Below, in pieces: positions 44,362 through 53,367 of a DNA stretch of 64,000 nt (its first letter is position 1; every line of letters begins with the position of its first letter). The DNA is from Thalassospira sp. HF15 (lineage in GTDB: Bacteria; Pseudomonadota; Alphaproteobacteria; Rhodospirillales; Thalassospiraceae). The DNA lies in the NCBI RefSeq assembly GCF_011806525.1, contig NZ_JAAVKI010000008.1, forward strand, positions 186,001-250,000, in the 5' to 3' direction. The notes below the pieces were generated by a model. It did not search any database and had not been told where the DNA came from. It saw nothing but the letters and a program-made list of their open reading frames with translations. The position numbers and the translations under genes are program-made.

Positions 44362-45957
44362 ATGGGGACTGGCTTATTTCGGGTCGTCATGGTTCTGCTA
44401 TGGGCGCTTGGCGGTATGGTTATCGCCCTTGGGCTGTTTAATGGTGACTATGAACTGGCTTTGTTAGGGGCTGTCTGTTTCATCGTCCCGATGTTCATTC
44501 CGCTGGTTGTCATCCTCCTGAACCGCATGAAGCCGGCATCATCTGCGAAATCAAAGAAACCCAAACTCGGGGCCAAAGGTTCCCGGATGAAAGCCGACAA
44601 CGAATGGGCGACTGTGGAAGATCTTAATGCGCGAAAACTGCTGGAAAACAATCCGGCATTTGTTCTGGGGCGCTGGGGTGATGACAAGCGTTTGATTGGT
44701 GCCAATGGCCTGAAGCGTGTTCTGACCTTTGCGACCAAGCCGGAGGAATATTACCGTGCATCGGCAGAGCCGAACGCCCTTTTGCATACCGGAAACCTGT
44801 GTGTTTACGAGCGTTATGGCAGCGTTTTTCGCGCCATTCATGACCGTCGGACCAAACTTGGTCAAAAACTGATTGTGATTGACCCACACAAGCAGACCGG
44901 TGTGGAAACCGAGCAGTTCAATCCGTTCGATTTCATTCGCCAGCAAGGCGAAGGCCTGATTACCGATACTGGCTTTATTGCCGACACGCTTCTCGCGCCG
45001 ATGTTCGTCAACGAACTTGATGAACAGGAAGTCCGCACGGCAAGAACCCTTCTTCAGGGCTTTATTGTTTTTACGATCCAGAGAAGTGCCAAGGAAGACC
45101 GCAATCTTGGGGAAGTGCGTCGCAACCTGATCATGCCATCACATCGTTTCTACAAGATCCTTGAAGAACTGATGAGCATTGAGTCCGCTGATGGCCGCAT
45201 CTCCGAGGTTGCGCTGAATATCCTCGATATGACCGAAGATCAGCGCATGAAAATCATCGAGGCCTGCCGGGCTGCAACCGAGGATTTCGATAATCCGCAG
45301 ATCTCACGACTGGTCAGTAAAAGCAGCTTTACGCTCGACGACATTACAAGTGGCCCGGTTTCGATCTTCGTGATCGGTCAACTTGGCGGTGACAACCCGG
45401 AAGTTCAGCCATCCTTTAGCCGTGTGATGCTGTCGGGCATGATGAACCTGATCAATCAGCGTGGATGGAAATCCGGTGATCCTGAATTTCTTGTGCTTCT
45501 GGATGGAATTGAAAGTGTCGGTCGCATGCCGTTGTTCGAGCGCCTGTTGGGCGGTGGTTATGGTGATGGGATGATCGTCTGGCCCGGCTTCACAGGGGTC
45601 AGTGGCCTGATGGATGTTTGTCTGAACTGGGAAAATGTGGTGGGCCGTGTCGATGCCATTTCGGTTTTAAGCCAGGAAGGAGCCTTTAACCTTGATTGGG
45701 TTTCAGGTCTGACGGCAATGTCGAAATTTGATGATACCGGCGGCGGCAAAGATACCAGCCGACCGGTGCATCTGCGCTCACAGGACAATCAGCCGATCCT
45801 TAGATCAGCCGAGGTGGCCCGTTTTCCCAAGGAAGAGCAAATCCTGTTCCGGAAAGGATGCCCGCCCATTCGCGCACATCGCCTTGATTGGTATCATGAC
45901 GAAATGTTCAAGGGCATGGCAGTTCACGCCCCGACATTCAGCTCTGGCAATGACTGA
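44362..45957 (+). CDS. Solitary VirD4/TraG-like membrane protein lacking Walker motifs
   Basis: A 531-residue protein built like a type IV coupling protein: two N-terminal membrane spans (about 5-26 and 32-54), the entry segment NEWATVEDLNARKLLE...FVLGRW (80-105), then the strand before the P-loop, VLTFATKPEEYY (120-131), where a GSGKG-type Walker A is expected. The following KLIVIDPHKQTG...FNPFDFI (169-192) matches the VVxDPKGE...FNPLD region. The Walker B strand reads LVLLDGIESVGRMPLFERLL (377-396), with Gly in place of the catalytic Glu. The C-terminal RSAEVARFPKEEQILFRKGCPPI also fits. So the fold is recognisable but ATP hydrolysis looks lost. No relaxase or secretion genes are nearby. 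It stands alone between two terminator-bounded units and converges with the MOSC gene (6 bases). Confidence 0.75.
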   Translation: MGTGLFRVVMVLLWALGGMVIALGLFNGDYELALLGAVCFIVPMFIPLVVILLNRMKPASSAKSKKPKLGAKGSRMKADNEWATVEDLNARKLLENNPAFVLGRWGDDKRLIGANGLKRVLTFATKPEEYYRASAEPNALLHTGNLCVYERYGSVFRAIHDRRTKLGQKLIVIDPHKQTGVETEQFNPFDFIRQQGEGLITDTGFIADTLLAPMFVNELDEQEVRTARTLLQGFIVFTIQRSAKEDRNLGEVRRNLIMPSHRFYKILEELMSIESADGRISEVALNILDMTEDQRMKIIEACRAATEDFDNPQISRLVSKSSFTLDDITSGPVSIFVIGQLGGDNPEVQPSFSRVMLSGMMNLINQRGWKSGDPEFLVLLDGIESVGRMPLFERLLGGGYGDGMIVWPGFTGVSGLMDVCLNWENVVGRVDAISVLSQEGAFNLDWVSGLTAMSKFDDTGGGKDTSRPVHLRSQDNQPILRSAEVARFPKEEQILFRKGCPPIRAHRLDWYHDEMFKGMAVHAPTFSSGND

Positions 45958-45963
45958 CCGCTC

Positions 45964-46728
45964 TTAGGCGATCGTCAGTTTATCGCCCGGTGTGATCGTG
46001 CCGTCTTCAAGCGCCTCAAGGTAAACACCCATGTAAAGGTGATTGACCCCCTTGCGCAGCATCAGCGGAACGTTGATGTCGGCAACGGCGGTATCAGGAT
46101 TAACACTGGTGGCCTTGCAGCGGGTGATCGGGTGCACAACGCGGAACGAGATATCATTGATCTTGATGATCTTGTCTTCGTTCCATTCCAGCTCTTTCCA
46201 GGGTTCCAGCCCGTCAATCAGAAGATTGCCACGAAAGCGCATCGGGTCGATTTCGCTTTGGACGATGCGGGTACTGAAATCACGGATCGATGCCAGATTA
46301 AGCAGCGATATGAACGGTTCTTTCATGTCGCCGAAATTGGTATCAGGTACGGAATAGATTTTTGGCGTACCAGCGATCTCGTTTTTCAGAAATGCCTTGA
46401 GGAAATCCTCGACCACGGTTCTGCCCATGCTGTCATCAAGCTTGCCTTTGCAGATTGCGCGACCATTTCTAAGGATGGTCAGGGTGCTGGTGGCATCATC
46501 GTAATCCGTACCGATTTCTGCCAGCTTGGGTGTGTTGACCAACTGCAGAAAGTTGCTTTTACGAGCCCATTCATGCACGCCTTCCTGCCCGACCGAAGAC
46601 TGGGTGGCAATGACAAAGCGGCGATCATCAGTGATCATGTGGTGCGCGTTGATCTTTGCTTCTGAAAGATCAACACCGCGCATTCCCTTGACCGGGTATC
46701 TTTTGATGGCTTTGAGTTCGATCGTCAT
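45964..46728 (-). CDS. MOSC-domain protein
   Basis: A 254-residue cytoplasmic protein with the beta-barrel MOSC N-terminal domain (IKRYPVKGMRGVDLSEA, DDRRFVIA) and a C-terminal MOSC domain (FRGNLLIDGLEPWKELEW, then VVHPITRCKATSVNPDTA with the conserved Cys). MOSC proteins bind molybdenum cofactor or transfer sulfur; related mARC enzymes reduce N-hydroxylated compounds. The ATG at 46726-46728 starts at the family N-terminus; the frame to 46788 has no support. Divergent from clpB. Confidence 0.9.
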   Translation of the reverse strand: MTIELKAIKRYPVKGMRGVDLSEAKINAHHMITDDRRFVIATQSSVGQEGVHEWARKSNFLQLVNTPKLAEIGTDYDDATSTLTILRNGRAICKGKLDDSMGRTVVEDFLKAFLKNEIAGTPKIYSVPDTNFGDMKEPFISLLNLASIRDFSTRIVQSEIDPMRFRGNLLIDGLEPWKELEWNEDKIIKINDISFRVVHPITRCKATSVNPDTAVADINVPLMLRKGVNHLYMGVYLEALEDGTITPGDKLTIA

Positions 46729-47094
46729 GATCTGAGTTCCTGTTTGGCGCTTTGACATGCCAGGATATGCGGGACGAGTGGCATGCATATTCGGGCGACG
46801 TTAGAACGTTGTTTTGCCAAGGGCAACCCCCAAGCAGGCCCAATGGCAATACGCGAAATTCAGGACGGTCGCCTGTTATCTGGAATAATGCCAGAAAGTC
46901 GTGCTGCGGTGCACAATTAATTCTTGCAACTTTTGTAGGGGTATATGGTTGCAAACAGGCTAGACTGAGACATATCAATGTTGTCGCTGTCGAAATAATC
47001 TATAATTTTTAAATTCGGTAATGACACCAATGCCGTGGACGCTTCCAAGAAGGTCCACATCGTTTGAATACTGTTGGCTCAAGGAGTGACAGGA
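46729..47094. promoter_or_regulatory. Divergent region upstream of clpB with candidate promoter
   Basis: No gene is supported in these 366 bases. A candidate promoter for clpB is TTGCAA at 46949-46954 with CATATC at 46971-46976 (16-base spacer), about 120 bases before the start codon. The pair could serve sigma70 or the heat-shock sigma factor, whose alphaproteobacterial -10 is richer in C; the match is too loose to decide. Confidence 0.35.
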
Positions 47095-49686
47095 ATGGAA
47101 TTCGAAAACTTTACGGACCGGTCAAAAGGATTTCTGCAGTCGGCTCAGTCGCTTGCGCTGCGTGAAAATCATCAGCAATTTGTTCCGATCCATCTTCTTA
47201 AAGTGCTGCTTGACGACGAAGAAGGTCTGGCAGCCAATCTGATCAAGGCATCCGGCGGCAAGCCCAAGGTTGCCCTTGATCGGTGTGAGCAAGAACTCGC
47301 AAAGCTGCCCAAGGTATCGGGCGGCAATGGTCAGATTTATCTTTCATCTGAATTTGCCCGCCTGATCGACCAGGCACAGGAAATCGCCAAAAAGGCTGGC
47401 GACAGCTTTGTCACGGCTGAGCGGTTGCTTCTGACGATCGCACTTGATCCAAAGTCAGCCGCGGGCAAGGTATTGGCCGATGCCGGTGTAACGGCACAGG
47501 GCCTTAATGGTGCGATCAATGACATCCGCAAGGGCCGTACGGCCGATAGTGCCGGTGCCGAGAACCAGTATGACGCGCTTAAGAAATATGCCCGTGACCT
47601 GACTGAGGCCGCGCGCGAAGGCAAACTTGATCCGGTCATTGGTCGTGACGAGGAAATCCGTCGTGCCGTGCAAGTTCTGTCGCGCCGGACCAAGAACAAT
47701 CCGGTGATGATTGGTGAACCCGGTGTGGGTAAAACCGCAATCGCCGAAGGCTTGGCGCTGCGTATCGTCAAGGGTGACGTGCCTGAAACGCTCAAAGACA
47801 AGAAACTTCTGTCGCTTGATCTTGGTGCCCTGATTGCTGGTGCGAAATTCCGTGGTGAATTCGAAGAACGCCTCAAAGCCGTTCTGAGCGAGATCGAGTC
47901 CGAGGCCGGCAATGTTGTGCTGTTCATTGATGAGTTGCACACGCTTGTCGGTGCGGGCAAGGCCGAGGGATCGATGGATGCATCGAACCTGCTTAAACCT
48001 GCCTTGGCACGCGGTGAGTTGCACTGCGTTGGTGCGACGACCCTTGATGAATACCGACAGCATATTGAAAAGGATGCGGCACTTGCCCGTCGTTTCCAGC
48101 CGGTCTTTGTCAACGAGCCGTCAGTGACCGACACGGTGTCGATCCTGCGCGGGATCAAGGACAAATACGAGCTTCATCACGGGGTGCGTATTGCCGATGC
48201 CGCGTTGGTGGCAGCCGCCACACTTTCGAACCGTTACATAACGGATCGGTTCCTGCCCGATAAGGCAATTGACTTGATGGATGAGGCATCATCGCGCTTG
48301 CGTATGGAGCTTGATTCCAAGCCAGAGGAAATTGACGAACTTGATCGTCGTATCATCCAGCTCAAGATCGAGCGTGAAGCGCTCAAGAAAGAGCAGGATA
48401 GCGCATCCAAGGATCGTCTTGGCCGTCTGGACAAGGAGCTGGCCGAGCTGGAAGGAAAATCAGCTGAGCTGACCGCGAAATGGGAAGCCCAGAAGAAGGA
48501 ACTTGCAGCCTCGACCCACATCAAGGAACAGCTTGATCAGGCCCGTGGCGAACTGGAACGCGCGATGCGTGATGGCAAGCTTGATCGTGCCGGGCAGCTT
48601 CAATACGAAGAAATCCCGGCTCTGATGACGTTGCTTGAAAAGGCGGAAAACGATCCGTCGCGCGGCATCAAGGAAGAAGCGGTCACCGAAAAGCACATTG
48701 CATCCGTGGTCTCGCGCTGGACCGGTATTCCGGTCGACAAGATGCTCGAGGGTGAGCGTGAAAAGCTTCTTGAAATGGAAGACACGCTGCGCAAACGGGT
48801 TGTTGGTCAGGACGATGCGGTGCGCTCGATCTCCAACGCTGTACGCCGTGCGCGTGCCGGGCTGCAGGATCCAAACCGACCGATCGGTTCGTTCCTGTTC
48901 CTTGGTCCGACCGGTGTCGGTAAAACCGAGCTGACCAAAGCACTTGCGCAGTTCCTGTTCGATGATGAACAGGCCATGGTCCGGATTGATATGTCCGAAT
49001 TCATGGAAAAGCATGCGGTGGCCCGCCTGATCGGTGCGCCTCCGGGCTATGTCGGCTATGAAGAAGGTGGTTCACTGACTGAGGCGGTGCGTCGTCGTCC
49101 GTATCAGGTTGTCCTGTTTGACGAGGTCGAGAAAGCACATCCAGATGTGTTCAACGTCCTGCTGCAGGTTCTTGATGAAGGGCGTCTGACCGATGGCCAA
49201 GGCCGGGTTGTGGATTTCCGCAACACGCTGATCATTCTGACCTCGAACCTGGGTGGGGAAATCCTTGCCAATCAGGAACCGGGTCATGACAGCGGGGAAG
49301 TCCGTGCGCAGGTCATGGAAATCGTTCGGGCATCGTTCCGTCCGGAATTCCTCAACCGTCTGGATGAAACCATCCTGTTCCATCGTTTGCATCGCGATCA
49401 GATGAGCAAGATCGTAGATATCCAGCTTGGCCGTCTTGAGAAGCTTCTTGTTGATCGCAAGATCGAGCTTACCCTGGATGATGCCGCCAAGGAGTGGTTG
49501 GCCGAGAAGGGTTATGATCCGGTCTATGGCGCGCGCCCGCTTAAACGCGTGATCCAGCGTTATCTGCAGAACCCGCTGGCGATGCAGATCCTCGAAGGCG
49601 GGATTGCCGATGGGGATAAGGTCCCGGTCTCGGCGAAAGGCGGTGATCTTTTGCTCAACGGCAAAAAAGTCGATGTTGTTGACTAA
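47095..49686 (+). CDS. clpB: ClpB protein disaggregase
   Basis: Hexameric AAA+ chaperone that, with DnaK, pulls proteins out of aggregates after heat stress. The 863-residue protein has the Clp-N repeat domain (1-145), first AAA+ module (Walker [16 protein letters not shown], Walker [16 protein letters not shown]), the long coiled-coil middle domain (about 405-525), and second AAA+ module ([28 protein letters not shown]). The middle domain distinguishes it from ClpA/ClpC. ATG 47095 has AAGGAG eight bases before it, so I reject the TTG at 47074. Confidence 0.97.
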   Translation: MEFENFTDRSKGFLQSAQSLALRENHQQFVPIHLLKVLLDDEEGLAANLIKASGGKPKVALDRCEQELAKLPKVSGGNGQIYLSSEFARLIDQAQEIAKKAGDSFVTAERLLLTIALDPKSAAGKVLADAGVTAQGLNGAINDIRKGRTADSAGAENQYDALKKYARDLTEAAREGKLDPVIGRDEEIRRAVQVLSRRTKNNPVMIGEPGVGKTAIAEGLALRIVKGDVPETLKDKKLLSLDLGALIAGAKFRGEFEERLKAVLSEIESEAGNVVLFIDELHTLVGAGKAEGSMDASNLLKPALARGELHCVGATTLDEYRQHIEKDAALARRFQPVFVNEPSVTDTVSILRGIKDKYELHHGVRIADAALVAAATLSNRYITDRFLPDKAIDLMDEASSRLRMELDSKPEEIDELDRRIIQLKIEREALKKEQDSASKDRLGRLDKELAELEGKSAELTAKWEAQKKELAASTHIKEQLDQARGELERAMRDGKLDRAGQLQYEEIPALMTLLEKAENDPSRGIKEEAVTEKHIASVVSRWTGIPVDKMLEGEREKLLEMEDTLRKRVVGQDDAVRSISNAVRRARAGLQDPNRPIGSFLFLGPTGVGKTELTKALAQFLFDDEQAMVRIDMSEFMEKHAVARLIGAPPGYVGYEEGGSLTEAVRRRPYQVVLFDEVEKAHPDVFNVLLQVLDEGRLTDGQGRVVDFRNTLIILTSNLGGEILANQEPGHDSGEVRAQVMEIVRASFRPEFLNRLDETILFHRLHRDQMSKIVDIQLGRLEKLLVDRKIELTLDDAAKEWLAEKGYDPVYGARPLKRVIQRYLQNPLAMQILEGGIADGDKVPVSAKGGDLLLNGKKVDVVD

Positions 49687-49707
49687 GGTCACCTGACATC
49701 TCACATA

Positions 49708-49737
49708 CAAAACCCCGGTTGGTTAACCGGGGTTTTG
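49708..49737 (+). terminator. Intrinsic terminator of clpB
   Basis: Perfect 13-bp stem CAAAACCCCGGTT / AACCGGGGTTTTG with a GGTT loop and a following TCTTTTT tract, 21 bases after the stop. Confidence 0.92.
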
Positions 49738-49810
49738 TCTTTTTCGGGCCATGATTGTTTTTCATTATATTTGGCTCCAGGACGCCTTAACCAAAACGGC
49801 AGGAACGCGC

Positions 49811-50602
49811 ATGCAGAACAGTACTTCCAATCGCCTTCTCAAAGCCGGTGCTGTTGCACTTGTTCTTGGCAATCTCGTAACACCTGTTCATGCCCAGTCC
49901 TTCTTTGACAAGGCCAAGGAAGCCCTTGGTGATGCGATGAACTCGTCTGGCTCGGGGAGTGCTTCCGGCGGCAGTGGCTCGGCGGTTTCAGCACTTTCAT
50001 CAGATACGGTCGAACAGGGGCTTAAACAGGCGCTTGATATCGGAGTGGAACTGGTTACCGATCAGCTTGGCGCGGTTGATGGCTTTAATGCCGATCCTGT
50101 GGCGCATATCCCCTTGCCCGAAGAAGTTGAAACGGCACAGAAATTGTTGAGCGCGGCAGGGCTGGGCAGCTATGCCGATGAAATCGAACTACGCATGAAC
50201 CGGGCGGCTGAGCAGACCATGCAGGATGCCGGGGATATTCTGGTCAATGCGGTAAGTCAGATGACGGTTGCAGATGCCAAGGGGATTTTACAAGGCCCGG
50301 ATGATGCCGCGACCCAGTATCTGCGACGTGTATCTGGCAGTGATATCGAGGGCCGCCTGCGCCCGATGATCACCGATGCCCTGTCAGACACCGGTGCCTT
50401 GTCAATTTATGATCAGATGCTTGGTCAATATGCCAAGCTTCCTTTTGTGCCAGATCTCAAGGCGTCGCTGACCAATCATGCAACAGACAAGGCGATGGAG
50501 GTGCTCTTCCATTATATCGCTGTGCAGGAAGCCGACATTCGAAGCGACCCGACACGTTGGACCACCGACATCCTCAAAAGAGTATTTTCCAGCGTGAACT
50601 GA
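49811..50602 (+). CDS. Exported DUF4197 family protein
   Basis: A 263-residue protein with a signal peptide (SNRLLKAGAVALVLGNLVTP, cleavage after VHAQ region near residue 29). A Gly/Ser-rich segment (NSSGSGSASGGSGSA) leads into the DUF4197 domain with VDGFNADPVAHIPLPEEVE, LRMNRAAEQTM, MTVADAKGILQGPDDAATQYLRR and FVPDLKASLTNHATDKAMEVLFHYIA. Likely periplasmic or lipid-associated; function unknown. ATG 49811 is preceded by AGGAA; the frame to 49751 overlaps the clpB terminator tail. Confidence 0.87.
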   Translation: MQNSTSNRLLKAGAVALVLGNLVTPVHAQSFFDKAKEALGDAMNSSGSGSASGGSGSAVSALSSDTVEQGLKQALDIGVELVTDQLGAVDGFNADPVAHIPLPEEVETAQKLLSAAGLGSYADEIELRMNRAAEQTMQDAGDILVNAVSQMTVADAKGILQGPDDAATQYLRRVSGSDIEGRLRPMITDALSDTGALSIYDQMLGQYAKLPFVPDLKASLTNHATDKAMEVLFHYIAVQEADIRSDPTRWTTDILKRVFSSVN

Positions 50603-50616
50603 GGTGCCATCGGCGC

Positions 50617-51039
50617 TTAGCGATATTTTTCGGGTAGCTGTTCCCAACGGTCACGCATATCGGAAAACGTCTCGTCGGGTACCATATGGATGCTGCCGAA
50701 ACGGCCATGGCATTCGACAATCTGCAACAGAATGTCGTGCTTTTCTGCCATGTCGATATAGGCCTTCATTTCCCAAAAACGGGTGAAGGTGTTGGATACG
50801 ACAACGTCGTGTCCACCCGACAGCGCATTGTGGCATTCGGCCTCGCACCGTGCGTGCGTTTGTGACAGGCGGGTACCGTCAAACTCGTAAAAGCCCTCGT
50901 CGTCGACCATGAACATGTCGGCTTCAAGATGAACGGCACCGGTGGCCTGACACAGATTTTTGGCAAGCGTTGATTTACCCGATCCGGGAAGGCCCCGGAC
51001 CAGCGTAAGGGTTTGTTTGATTTCCTTGGGGCGAGTCAT
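50617..51039 (-). CDS. P-loop ATPase / polynucleotide-kinase-like protein (AAA_33)
   Basis: A 140-residue single-domain kinase-like protein with Walker A LVRGLPGSGKSTLAK, an acidic segment HLEADMFMVDDEG and VVVSNTFTRFWEMKAYIDMA. The layout resembles zeta-toxin/T4 polynucleotide kinase-like and N4BP2L1-type proteins; the phosphate acceptor is unknown. ATG at 51037-51039 is chosen; an in-frame TTG at 51054 is possible. It is on the same strand as the acyl-CoA ligase gene, 39 bases downstream of it, and probably cotranscribed. Confidence 0.82.
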   Translation of the reverse strand: MTRPKEIKQTLTLVRGLPGSGKSTLAKNLCQATGAVHLEADMFMVDDEGFYEFDGTRLSQTHARCEAECHNALSGGHDVVVSNTFTRFWEMKAYIDMAEKHDILLQIVECHGRFGSIHMVPDETFSDMRDRWEQLPEKYR

Positions 51040-51078
51040 TTTCTTTGTGGTCAATCGTTGGGCTTTTAGTGTGGGCTT

Positions 51079-52899
51079 TTATTGGCCACCACGTTTGCGC
51101 TGATAAAGGCCGCCAAGCTGCTTGCCATAGGCCTCGCGGATTTTGTGGCGGCGGATTTTCATTGATGGGGTCAGCATTTCGTTGTCGATGGTAAAGGCGG
51201 TTTCGGCAAACATGAAGCTACGCACCTTCTCAATTGTCGACAGGCGCTTGTTAACCCGGTCAATGGCGTTGCGGATGACTTTGCGGAATTCGTCGTTCTT
51301 GCCCAGTTCGTCGATGGAATTGGAAATACCGTTGTCACGGGCAAATTCGCGCATGAAGTCTTCGTCTGGCCAGAGAACCGCCACCAGATATGGCTTGTCA
51401 TCGCCATAAACCATCGCCTGCGAAATCTCGGTTTCAAGGGTCATCAGGCCTTCGATCCGCTGGGGCGAAATATTGTCGCCGCCGGAATTGACGATGATGT
51501 CCTTCTTGCGGTCGGTGATCATCAGGCTGCCCTGTTCATCGAACTTGCCGATATCCCCGGTATGCAGCCAACCGTCAATAATGGTCGAAGCCGTGACGTC
51601 AGGCAGGTTCCAGTAACCCTTCATCATGCTTTCACCGCGCAGCAGAATTTCGCCGTCATCGGCGATTTTGACCTCCGCCCCGACCATTGGCGGGCCGACG
51701 GTGCGCAGCTTGTTATTTTCAGCACGGTTGCAAGATACCACCGGGGCGAACTCGGTCTGGCCATAGCCCTGCAGAATGCGGATGCCGCATGAAACGAACA
51801 ATACGCCCAGCTCATAGTTCAGGGGGCCGCCACCTGATACCATCGCCTTTATCCGTCCGCCAAAGCGCTGGCGCAGCTTGCGACGCAGCAGCAGTTCACA
51901 GGCCAGGTTCTGGAATTTCTCGATCAGGTTAAGACGTTCGCCTTCATAATTCTTGCGGCCCAAACGAAGGGTCAGGTTAAACAGCTTTTGTTTCAGCCCG
52001 CCTTCCTTTTCGACCATGCGGCTCATGCGCTGATACAACATTTCATAAAGGCGCGGCACGGCGGTCATGATGGTCGGTTTGACCTCTGCCAGATTGGCAG
52101 CCAGCTTATCAAGCCCCTCGGCGTAGTAGATCTGGGCGTCAATGCTGATCGGAAAATAAAGGCCGGCGGTGTGTTCATAGGAATGCGACAGTGGCAGGAA
52201 GGACAGGAAGATTTCCTTGTCGATGCCAAGTGTTTCGATAATGTCAAACGCACCCATGCAGTTCGAAAGGATCGCCCCGTGGCTCAACATCACCCCTTTG
52301 GGCGATCCGCCGGTGCCTGACGTGTAGATCAGGCAGGCAAGGTCTTCGCGATTGATTGCTGAAATCCAAGCATCAACGTCATGGGACAGACCGCGCCCCT
52401 TGGCAATCAGATCGTCCCAGCGAGAAATTGTGATATCGCCAACAAAACTTTGTCCCCATTCTTCCATCATGATCGCATGTCGGCAGCGCCCGCTATCAAG
52501 GGCGGCATGCAGGAACGGTTGGGCAAGTTTCTTGGTCGAGATGATGGCAATCGCCGCACCACTGTCTTCGATCGCGTGCAGATGGTCGCGCTCGGTATTG
52601 GTGGTGTAGGCCGGAACGGTCATGGCGCCAACACACATGATGGCAAGATCGGCAATGCCCCATTCGGTACGGTTTTCCGACACCAGCAGCACCCGGTCAC
52701 CGGGCCGCACGCCGATGTCATAAAGGGAACGGGCAAGTGCACGCACCTGATCTGCGGCTTCTTGCCAACTGGTGGAAACAAACTCTTTGGTGTCGGGGTT
52801 TTTGGTCCAAAGAAACGGCTTGTCGCCATGCTTCTTTGCCTTGTCGAAAAACATGGTCGGCAAGTTTTGCCAATCGGCATAATCCTGCAAACTCGTCAT
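51079..52899 (-). CDS. Long-chain acyl-CoA synthetase (AMP-forming)
   Basis: A 606-residue member of the adenylate-forming superfamily that activates fatty acids via acyl-AMP to acyl-CoA. Motifs: P-loop CLIYTSGTGGSPKGVMLSHG, LPLSHSYEHTAG, the A5 motif GYGQTEFAPVVS, and A7/A8 WLHTGDIGKFDEQGSLMITDRKKDIIVNSGG with the hinge. The catalytic Lys region MKIRRHKIREAYG is at the C-terminus. The AMP-binding style (YGQTE, DRKKDII) is the bacterial long-chain ligase type. ATG at 52897-52899 has AAGGAA six bases upstream. Divergent from pepF. Confidence 0.93.
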   Translation of the reverse strand: MTSLQDYADWQNLPTMFFDKAKKHGDKPFLWTKNPDTKEFVSTSWQEAADQVRALARSLYDIGVRPGDRVLLVSENRTEWGIADLAIMCVGAMTVPAYTTNTERDHLHAIEDSGAAIAIISTKKLAQPFLHAALDSGRCRHAIMMEEWGQSFVGDITISRWDDLIAKGRGLSHDVDAWISAINREDLACLIYTSGTGGSPKGVMLSHGAILSNCMGAFDIIETLGIDKEIFLSFLPLSHSYEHTAGLYFPISIDAQIYYAEGLDKLAANLAEVKPTIMTAVPRLYEMLYQRMSRMVEKEGGLKQKLFNLTLRLGRKNYEGERLNLIEKFQNLACELLLRRKLRQRFGGRIKAMVSGGGPLNYELGVLFVSCGIRILQGYGQTEFAPVVSCNRAENNKLRTVGPPMVGAEVKIADDGEILLRGESMMKGYWNLPDVTASTIIDGWLHTGDIGKFDEQGSLMITDRKKDIIVNSGGDNISPQRIEGLMTLETEISQAMVYGDDKPYLVAVLWPDEDFMREFARDNGISNSIDELGKNDEFRKVIRNAIDRVNKRLSTIEKVRSFMFAETAFTIDNEMLTPSMKIRRHKIREAYGKQLGGLYQRKRGGQ

Positions 52900-53367
52900 G
52901 GCGTTTCCTTGCATCACTGTCTGTTCCCGTGAACGGGCAATCTTTGCGCTGCCCTGCTGGGGACGTTGTCCTCAATCTTTATACCGACATAAACGCGGTA
53001 CAGATCGGAAAAAAACGAACGTTCCAAGATGAATTTGTTATCAGGGATTGCAGCATTGCGCAGCCTGAAAATGACATTTTAAAGACCGATCTGTCACCGA
53101 TGTCACAGCAACGCGTGATTGTTGGCTTTGTTCCGGTGTCAGCCCGCGCAAAATCCTGTTCTATTTGGGTTCCAGGGGCGCTTTGCTGTTGTCGATTATA
53201 CAAGGAACGATATGATCGACCCAGCAATTTGAAACCGTATCTGTGAACGGGTCTGGTGCTATGGCTTTGACGGGCTATATATCGGGTTTGGAGTTTGAAT
53301 GTGAAGGGGATACGCCCTTTGCTTCGCGGATCGGACACAAGATCTAAAGACACTGTCTGGAGGACAA
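52900..53367. promoter_or_regulatory. Divergent intergenic region, acyl-CoA ligase / pepF
   Basis: A 468-base stretch with no gene I can support; the open frames across it give low-complexity or Cys/Arg-rich translations without family features. It must hold the promoters of both flanking genes. I see no clear -35/-10 pair or operator that stands out. Confidence 0.3.

Noticed and set aside
44362-45957. Part of a conjugative or type IV secretion island
   Set aside because: The gene resembles a coupling protein, but its neighbours are core genes with the same base composition, and no relaxase, VirB or integrase gene is present.
52979-53353. Minus-strand frame of 124 codons between the acyl-CoA ligase and pepF
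   Set aside because: Composition unlike neighbouring proteins and no domain; more likely a promoter region.
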